The notes under the pieces: model-generated
Told to the model about the DNA's origin: nothing
Databases searched by the model: none
Seen by the model: the letters and a program-made list of their open reading frames with translations, nothing else
Source: an uncultured Spirochaetaceae bacterium
GTDB lineage: Bacteria; Spirochaetota; Spirochaetia; Treponematales; UBA12059
DNA: 10,702 bases
Direction: 5' to 3'
NCBI GenBank assembly: GCA_938004315.1
Contig: CALKWG010000441.1
Location: 1 to 10,702 of the forward strand
Program-made: the position numbers and the translations under genes
Shown: positions 5,986-10,702 of the stretch, piece after piece
Layout of the letters: every line of letters starts with the position of its first letter
How positions within the stretch are numbered: the first letter of the stretch is position 1

Positions 5986-8874
5986 ATGCCCCACCGCCCC
6001 TTCATAGAGACCCAGTTCCCCTTGGCCCGCCTCTCGGCGGAGAGCTACAAGGAGCGCAAAGCCGGCTCGGGCCAGACCCTGACGGGGCTGGGCAAGTGGT
6101 GGGGGCGCAAGCCCCTGATCCTGGTGCGGGCCTGCCTCCTGGGTCTCCTCATGCCCGCCTCGGACGACCCGGCCAAGGACCGGGAGATCTTTTACGCCAT
6201 CCTGACTATGGACGAGGACGGGCTGTGGAAGCGGCGCACCAAGCGCTTCAGCGCCAAGGAGCTCCTGGCTTTGCTTGGACCAGGGGGCTGTGGGGATAGC
6301 ATTGATGTAAGCACCGGGCGCTGGAAGCGCGGGCTTGAAGACGGCCAGAAGGAGCGGCTCGAGGCCCTGGCTTTCGCCCGCCTATCCTACGAGGAGAAGC
6401 TGGAACGCTGCTGCCGCCCGGAAGAGATAGACGGCCCGAGCGCGGCGTCCTGGCAGGCCATCAACGCCCACCTGGGCACCGGCGCCGCGAGCCTTACGGA
6501 GCTCTTTGACCAGCTGTCGCAAAAGGCCTTCGGCCGGCGCGCCCGGGTGGGGGACTGCTTCTGCGGCGGCGGCTCCATACCCTTTGAGGCGGCCCGCTTA
6601 GGCCTTGAAGCCTGGGGGAGCGACCTGAACCCCGTGGCGGCCTTGCTGACCTGGGGGGCTATCAACCTGGTGGGGGGCGGGCCGGAGGTACAGGCCAGGG
6701 TACGGGCAGCCCAGGAGGAAGCCTGGAAGAAGGCCGACGAACAGATCACCGCCTGGGGCATCGAGCACGACGGCCAGGGCAACCGGGCCGCGAGTAATCG
6801 CGCCGATGCCTACCTGTACTGCGTGGAGGCCAAGTGCCCGGCCACCGGGCTCTGGGTGCCCCTGGCCCCCAGTTGGGTTATCAGCGAAAAGTACCGGGTG
6901 GTGGCTATGCTTAAGCGTAACGACGCCAGGAGCGGCTACGATATCGATATCATAACCGGCGCCAGCGATGCCCAAATGGCGGCGGCTAAAAAAGGTACGG
7001 TGCAGGGCGGTTGCCTGGTGGACCCGGAGGACCCCGGCCGCACCTTCTCTATAGCCAGCCTGAGGGGAGACCAGCGCGGCCAGTCCTACGGCCTGCGTCT
7101 CTGGGAGAACGACGACCTGGTGCCCCGTCCGGAGGACGTCTTTCAGGAGCGCCTCTACTGCGTGCGCTGGGTGACGCCTGAAGGGGACAGGCTCTACAAG
7201 AGCGTGACCGCAGCCGACTTGGAGCGGGAGGCCAAGGTTTTGGCTTTGCTCAAGGATCGTTTCGCCGACTGGCAGGAGAAGGGGTACCTACCTTCTAAAA
7301 GCATGCCGGAGGATGGTGATAAAACCGAAGAACCCCGCCGCACCCGGGGATGGACCCACTGGCATCATCTGTTCAATCCGAGGCAGTTGTTGGTGCATGG
7401 GTTGCTTGCTGCAACTCTAAATGAACTCTCGGAAGATACCGATTCGAGAGTATTCGCTCAGTTTTACCTAGGGCGTCTAGCAGATTGGGATGCTCGGACT
7501 TCTGTATGGTCGATTGCTAGTTCTGGAGGGGCTGGCGGATGGCTAAATACATTTATGAATCAAGCAATCAATACATTGAACTCATATGCTTGTAGAAGCC
7601 TTCAATCTACCTATTCTTTGATGCCATATATGAATCCATATAATGTCTCTATTGCTATAACCAAACCAATAGATGCAAGGGATTTAAAATTTACCGCCGA
7701 CCTTTGGATCACCGATCCGCCCTATGCCGACGCGGTCAATTACCATGAGCTGGCGGATTTCTTCCTGGCCTGGTACGAGAAGCAGCTGCCTAAGCTCTTC
7801 CCCGACTGGTACGCCGATTCACGGGCGGCCCTGGCGGTGCGCGGGGCGGACGAGGACTTCCGCAAGGCCATGGTCGACATCTACCGTAACCTGCGGGAGC
7901 ACATGAGCGACGACGGCCTGCAGCTCGTCATGTTCACCCACCAGGATTCGGGCGTCTGGGCCGACTTGGGAATGATACTCTGGGCCGCCGGGCTCAGGGT
8001 CACCGCCGCCTGGACCATAGGCACCGAGACCACCAGCGGACTCAAGGAAGGCAACTACGTCCAGGGCACGGTGCTCCTGGTGCTGCGTAAGCGCCTGGGC
8101 GACGAGACCGCCTGGCTTGAGGACCTCTACCCCAAAGTGGACGACGAAGTGCGCCGTCAGCTTACCCTCATGCAGAGCATCGACGACGAACTGAGCCCCC
8201 AGTTCGGCGACACCGACTACCAGCTGGCCGCCTATGCCGCCGCCCTGCGAGTGCTCACCGGCTATGCTAAAATCGAGGGCATGGATATAGCCCACGAGCT
8301 CTTCCGCGTGCGTTCCAAAAACGAAAAGAGCGAGTTTCAGAAGGTCATCGACCGCGCCGTCACCATCGCCACCAACCACCGCATCCCCCGCGGGCTCGAG
8401 GCCCATGTCTGGCGCAACCTGGACACCATGGAACGGCTCTACCTCTCGGGCCTGGAGCTGGAGCGGCACCGGGAACTCCGCCAGGGAGCCTACACCGAAC
8501 TGGCCCGGGGCTTCGGTGTGCCTGAGTACAAGTCCCTCCTGGCCGAAGCCGGCGCCAACCAGGCCCGCTTCAAGACCGCAAGCGAGTTCAAGCGCACGGG
8601 GCTTTCAGGCGGCGGCTTCGCCGGCACGCTCCTTAGGCAGCTCCTCTTCGCCGTCCACGAGACCGCCCGCAGCGAGCAGCCCCGGGAGGGCCTTAACTAC
8701 CTCAAGGCCGAGCTGCCAGACTACTGGAGTCGTCGTGAAGATATTATAACTTTATTTGATTATCTTGCCGCAGCCCGCAGCCAGGCCGCGCTGCCGCATT
8801 GGCATGATGACGCCGAAGCCGCCGCCGTCCTGGCCGGCGCGGTACGGAACGACCATTTGGGGGCGCGCTCATGA
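5986..8874 (+). CDS. DUF1156 DNA methyltransferase of an anti-phage system
   Basis: This 962-aa protein is a DUF1156-type DNA methylase, predicted to methylate an exocyclic amino group (N6-adenine or N4-cytosine) using S-adenosylmethionine and so mark host DNA as self. The N-terminal DUF1156 signature is GKWWGRKPL (residues 36-44). Motif I, which binds the cofactor, is GDCFCGGGSIPFEA (189-202), followed by an acidic SDLNP. Catalytic motif IV is TDPPY, with Asp577 and Tyr580. A long insert separates motif I from motif IV and may contribute to target recognition. The C-terminal third is helical. The start is set by AAGGAGG. The stop overlaps the next gene in ATGA (8871-8874). Codon use changes abruptly at about residues 463-568 (bases 7375-7690), which are AT-rich, while the frame stays open and family-like. 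Function is well supported; target sequence is unknown. Confidence 0.92.
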   Translation: MPHRPFIETQFPLARLSAESYKERKAGSGQTLTGLGKWWGRKPLILVRACLLGLLMPASDDPAKDREIFYAILTMDEDGLWKRRTKRFSAKELLALLGPGGCGDSIDVSTGRWKRGLEDGQKERLEALAFARLSYEEKLERCCRPEEIDGPSAASWQAINAHLGTGAASLTELFDQLSQKAFGRRARVGDCFCGGGSIPFEAARLGLEAWGSDLNPVAALLTWGAINLVGGGPEVQARVRAAQEEAWKKADEQITAWGIEHDGQGNRAASNRADAYLYCVEAKCPATGLWVPLAPSWVISEKYRVVAMLKRNDARSGYDIDIITGASDAQMAAAKKGTVQGGCLVDPEDPGRTFSIASLRGDQRGQSYGLRLWENDDLVPRPEDVFQERLYCVRWVTPEGDRLYKSVTAADLEREAKVLALLKDRFADWQEKGYLPSKSMPEDGDKTEEPRRTRGWTHWHHLFNPRQLLVHGLLAATLNELSEDTDSRVFAQFYLGRLADWDARTSVWSIASSGGAGGWLNTFMNQAINTLNSYACRSLQSTYSLMPYMNPYNVSIAITKPIDARDLKFTADLWITDPPYADAVNYHELADFFLAWYEKQLPKLFPDWYADSRAALAVRGADEDFRKAMVDIYRNLREHMSDDGLQLVMFTHQDSGVWADLGMILWAAGLRVTAAWTIGTETTSGLKEGNYVQGTVLLVLRKRLGDETAWLEDLYPKVDDEVRRQLTLMQSIDDELSPQFGDTDYQLAAYAAALRVLTGYAKIEGMDIAHELFRVRSKNEKSEFQKVIDRAVTIATNHRIPRGLEAHVWRNLDTMERLYLSGLELERHRELRQGAYTELARGFGVPEYKSLLAEAGANQARFKTASEFKRTGLSGGGFAGTLLRQLLFAVHETARSEQPREGLNYLKAELPDYWSRREDIITLFDYLAAARSQAALPHWHDDAEAAAVLAGAVRNDHLGARS
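7375..7690. other. AT-rich mosaic patch inside the DUF1156 methylase gene
   Basis: Hand counting gives 127 G+C in the 300 bases 7381-7680 (about 42%), against roughly 65-70% in coding lines on both sides. Third positions switch to A and T, with codons such as AAT, ATT, TCT, GCT and ACA replacing the C/G-ending forms used elsewhere in the gene. The edges are sharp, and the reading frame and the run into TDPPY (residues 576-580) are preserved. It encodes about 105 residues just before catalytic motif IV. The pattern suggests DNA from a lower-GC homologue recombined into the gene. Confidence 0.75.
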
Positions 8875-10055
8875 AGATAGAAAGCCTTAGGCTCAAGAAT
8901 TTCAAGGCATTCCGGGATGTGACCATCCCGGAACTGCCGTCCTTCGCGGTCTTCGTCGGCGCCAACGGCTCGGGCAAGACGAGCCTCTTCAGCGTCTTCA
9001 GCTTCCTGCAGGATGCCCTGTCGGACAACGTGCCGATGGCGCTGACCAGGCTGGGCGGATCCCGGGGCTTCCGCGACGTACGGAGCCGCGACGCTAATGG
9101 GCCCATAGAAATCGAACTCAAGTTCCGCGAGGCTCCGGAGGATCCGCTGGTGACCTACTTCCTCTCCATCGACGAAGAAGATGAGCGGCCCTACGTAGCC
9201 CGGGAGAGCCTGCAATACCGACGGGGTAGCAAGGGCAAGCCCTGGCGCTTTTTGGATTTCTCCCGCGGCAAGGGCCTGGCGGTAGTCAACGAGCCGGATA
9301 AGGTGAGTTCCGAGAGTGAATTGCAGCGGGACGAGTATACTCTCAAGTCTGACGACGTCCTGGCCTTGAAGGGCCTCGCCCAGTTCGAACGCTTCCCCGC
9401 CAGCAAAGCCCTGGGAGACCTGTTGGAGCATTGGCATGTCTCGGACTTCCATATCCGCGAGGCCCGGCAGGAGCAGCTTTCCGCCTGGGCGGAACACCTA
9501 TCCCGTGAGGGCGAGAACTTAGCCAATGTCACCGAATACCTATATAAACGTCATCGGCCCCTATTCGATTCCATCCTTGAGAACCTGAAGCGTCGCGTGC
9601 CCGGCATTACCAAGGTCGAGCCCAAACTGACCGAGGAAGGAAGGGTACTGCTGCGTTTCCAGGACGGCGCCTTCACCGATCCCTTCCTGGCCAGGAACGT
9701 CTCCGACGGTACCATCAAGATGTTCGCCTATTTGGTGTTGCTGAACGACCCTCGGCCGCATCCTCTTCTGTGCGTTGAAGAACCGGAGAATCAGCTGTTC
9801 CATTCCTTGTTGCCGGAGTTAGCGGAAGAGTTCCGGGACTATGCCCGCCGCGGCGGGCAGGTCTTCGTGTCCACCCATTCGCCGGAATTCCTCAATGCCG
9901 TGGAATTGGAGGAGGCCTTCTGGCTGCAGAAGCAGGACGGCTCGTCGCGCGTGTTCCGCGCTAAGGATGACCCCCAGATCGTTCGGTACATGGCCGATGG
10001 CGACAGGCTGGGGGCCTTGTGGCGCCAGGGTTTCTTCGGGGAGTCCCTGCCCTGA
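8871..10055 (+). CDS. AAA_21-type (RecF/OLD-like) ATPase, partner of the DUF4276 protein
   Basis: This 394-aa protein is an ABC-class ATPase of the COG4637/AAA_21 kind, related to the ATPase halves of OLD and RecF proteins. The N-terminus MKIESLRLKNFKAFRD is typical of these. Walker A is GANGSGKT (residues 30-37), the ABC-signature equivalent is NVSDGTIK (276-283), Walker B is LLCVEEPEN (299-307) and the switch histidine lies in STHSPEF (334-340). The family block LSREGENLANVTEYLY precedes the signature. It has no Toprim domain of its own; that function may be supplied by the next gene. Its ATG overlaps the methylase stop (ATGA) and its own stop overlaps the next start (TGATG), so all three are probably translated together. 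In related pairs the ATPase senses phage proteins or DNA and controls a nuclease; applying that here is inference. Confidence 0.9.
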   Translation: MKIESLRLKNFKAFRDVTIPELPSFAVFVGANGSGKTSLFSVFSFLQDALSDNVPMALTRLGGSRGFRDVRSRDANGPIEIELKFREAPEDPLVTYFLSIDEEDERPYVARESLQYRRGSKGKPWRFLDFSRGKGLAVVNEPDKVSSESELQRDEYTLKSDDVLALKGLAQFERFPASKALGDLLEHWHVSDFHIREARQEQLSAWAEHLSREGENLANVTEYLYKRHRPLFDSILENLKRRVPGITKVEPKLTEEGRVLLRFQDGAFTDPFLARNVSDGTIKMFAYLVLLNDPRPHPLLCVEEPENQLFHSLLPELAEEFRDYARRGGQVFVSTHSPEFLNAVELEEAFWLQKQDGSSRVFRAKDDPQIVRYMADGDRLGALWRQGFFGESLP

Positions 10056-10621
10056 TGACCCAGCTGGTCTTCTTTCTGGAAGAGCCGTCCGCCAAGGCCA
10101 TGCTGGAAGGCCTGGTACCCCGGATTATCCCTCCGGGAACCGACTGTAGGTATTTTGCGTTCGAGGGGAAGCAGGACCTGGAGAAGCAGCTGGTCCGAAA
10201 GCTCCGGGGCTATCTGGTACCTGACGCCGCCTTCATCGTGATCCGGGACCAGGATTCGGGGGACTGCAGGGCGATCAAGGAGAGGCTCAAAGGGCTATGC
10301 CTTCAGGCAGGACGCCCGGAGGCGATCATCCGCATCGCCTGCCGCGAGCTTGAGAGCTGGTATCTGGCGGACCTGCCGGCCTTGGCCAAGGCCTATAACC
10401 AGCCCGAGCTGTCCAGACATGCCGACCGATCACGCTTCCGCATCCCCGACGATATCGTCACACCCTCCAGGGAATTGAAACGCATGCTGCCGGCATATCA
10501 GAAGATAGACGGGTCACGGCGAATGGGACGGCTCATGGATCCCGACAATCTCAAGTCCGGCAGTTTCGCGCTTTTGGTTCGTACCTTGCGGCGCTTATGC
10601 GTCCACGAAGAGGAATCATGA
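10055..10621 (+). CDS. DUF4276 protein with Toprim-like acidic motifs
   Basis: This 188-aa protein is a DUF4276 family member, a family routinely encoded directly after AAA_21 ATPases. The ATG at 10055 is chosen because it overlaps the preceding stop (TGATG) and gives the family-typical start TQLVFFLEEPSAKAML. That segment carries Glu9-Glu10, and after a beta-strand (FIVIRDQDSGDC, 60-71) comes Asp65-x-Asp67. A Glu near the N-terminus followed by DxD is the metal-binding pattern of Toprim nucleases and topoisomerases. The conserved blocks EGKQDLEKQLVRKLRGY and RIACRELESWYLADL are also present. It may be the nuclease arm, regulated by the upstream ATPase, as DUF4435 is in PARIS. Nuclease activity has not been shown from sequence alone. 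It overlaps the next gene by four bases. Confidence 0.88.
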   Translation: MTQLVFFLEEPSAKAMLEGLVPRIIPPGTDCRYFAFEGKQDLEKQLVRKLRGYLVPDAAFIVIRDQDSGDCRAIKERLKGLCLQAGRPEAIIRIACRELESWYLADLPALAKAYNQPELSRHADRSRFRIPDDIVTPSRELKRMLPAYQKIDGSRRMGRLMDPDNLKSGSFALLVRTLRRLCVHEEES

Positions 10622-10702
10622 ACCAGGCGCGCCGCATTCTGCCCCTATATGCTCCCCAAGGTCATGCCGAGTTCCTTGACGGGGAGAGCTTCGTCACCCG
10701 GA
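10618..10702 (+). CDS. Start of an unidentified gene, cut by the window edge
   Basis: An ATG at 10618 overlaps the DUF4276 stop in ATGA, the same coupling used at the previous junctions, and the frame is open to the last base (28 codons, beginning MNQARRILPLYAPQGHAEF). A GAGG-containing purine stretch (AGAGGA, 10609-10614) lies a few bases upstream. The visible residues are too few to assign a family. By position a helicase, phospholipase D-like or other effector subunit of the defence system would be expected, but the sequence does not show it. Confidence 0.65.
   Translation, partial: MNQARRILPLYAPQGHAEFLDGESFVTR

Noticed and set aside
6940..6951. Perfect 12-base palindrome GATATCGATATC inside the methylase gene
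   Set aside because: It encodes an ordinary in-frame stretch (D-I-D-I), is isolated, and has no partner copies, so it is probably chance.
10019..10054. Upstream in-frame start for the DUF4276 gene
   Set aside because: It would overlap the ATPase gene by 37 bases, whereas ATG 10055 gives the TGATG coupling and the family-typical N-terminus.
1023..10621. BREX or DISARM assignment
   Set aside because: No PglZ, BrxL or BrxA/B-like protein and no DrmA/B signature is visible; the DUF499-DUF3780-DUF1156 set fits the Hma-like grouping better.

Overview
The window is GC-rich bacterial DNA (hand counts of coding lines run about 65-70% GC). All genes lie on the + strand, are tightly packed, and use Shine-Dalgarno or overlap-coupled starts. 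Nothing in it identifies the phylum reliably. Ile ATA codons are fairly common for such GC-rich DNA, and one gene looks leaderless, but neither trait is diagnostic. No rRNA, tRNA, CRISPR array, integrase or intact insertion sequence is visible.

Layout: (1) 3-644 is the 3' part of a Fic-domain protein with an intact active-site motif and a C-terminal winged helix; its start lies outside the window. (2) 645-1022 is a lower-GC spacer (about 47% GC over 721-1020). It holds a purine-rich repetitive stretch, what looks like a decayed fragment of an McrB-like AAA ATPase, and a candidate promoter. (3) 1023-4118 encodes a 1031-aa DUF499 P-loop ATPase, followed with a 4-base overlap by a DUF3780 protein (4115-4690). 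(4) 4734-5942 encodes an AAA ATPase of the DUF4143 type. It is separated from its neighbours by AT-rich sequence and appears to have its own promoter and a leaderless start. (5) 5986-8874 encodes a 962-aa DUF1156 DNA methyltransferase with the catalytic motif DPPY. (6) 8871-10055 and 10055-10621 encode a RecF/OLD-like AAA_21 ATPase and a DUF4276 protein with a Toprim-like acidic pattern, both joined by overlaps. (7) A further gene starts at 10618 and runs off the window.

DUF499, DUF3780 and DUF1156 proteins are known to occur together in anti-phage loci, as ATPase, accessory protein and DNA methylase; PADLOC's Hma-type (helicase-methylase-ATPase) systems are the closest named match I know. 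A helicase or nuclease partner is expected and would lie downstream. The likely logic is that the DUF1156 enzyme marks host DNA while the ATPase, with DUF3780 and an unseen helicase or nuclease, acts on unmarked DNA.

The unusual aspect is that two extra ATPase units sit inside this operon. One is the DUF4143 ATPase between DUF3780 and the methylase. The other is an ATPase plus Toprim-like pair, resembling in plan the PARIS/OLD ATPase-nuclease pairs, between the methylase and the downstream gene. The methylase gene also carries an abrupt patch of about 315 bases at roughly 42% GC just before its catalytic motif, which suggests mosaic recombination. These functional links are inferred from gene order and motifs.
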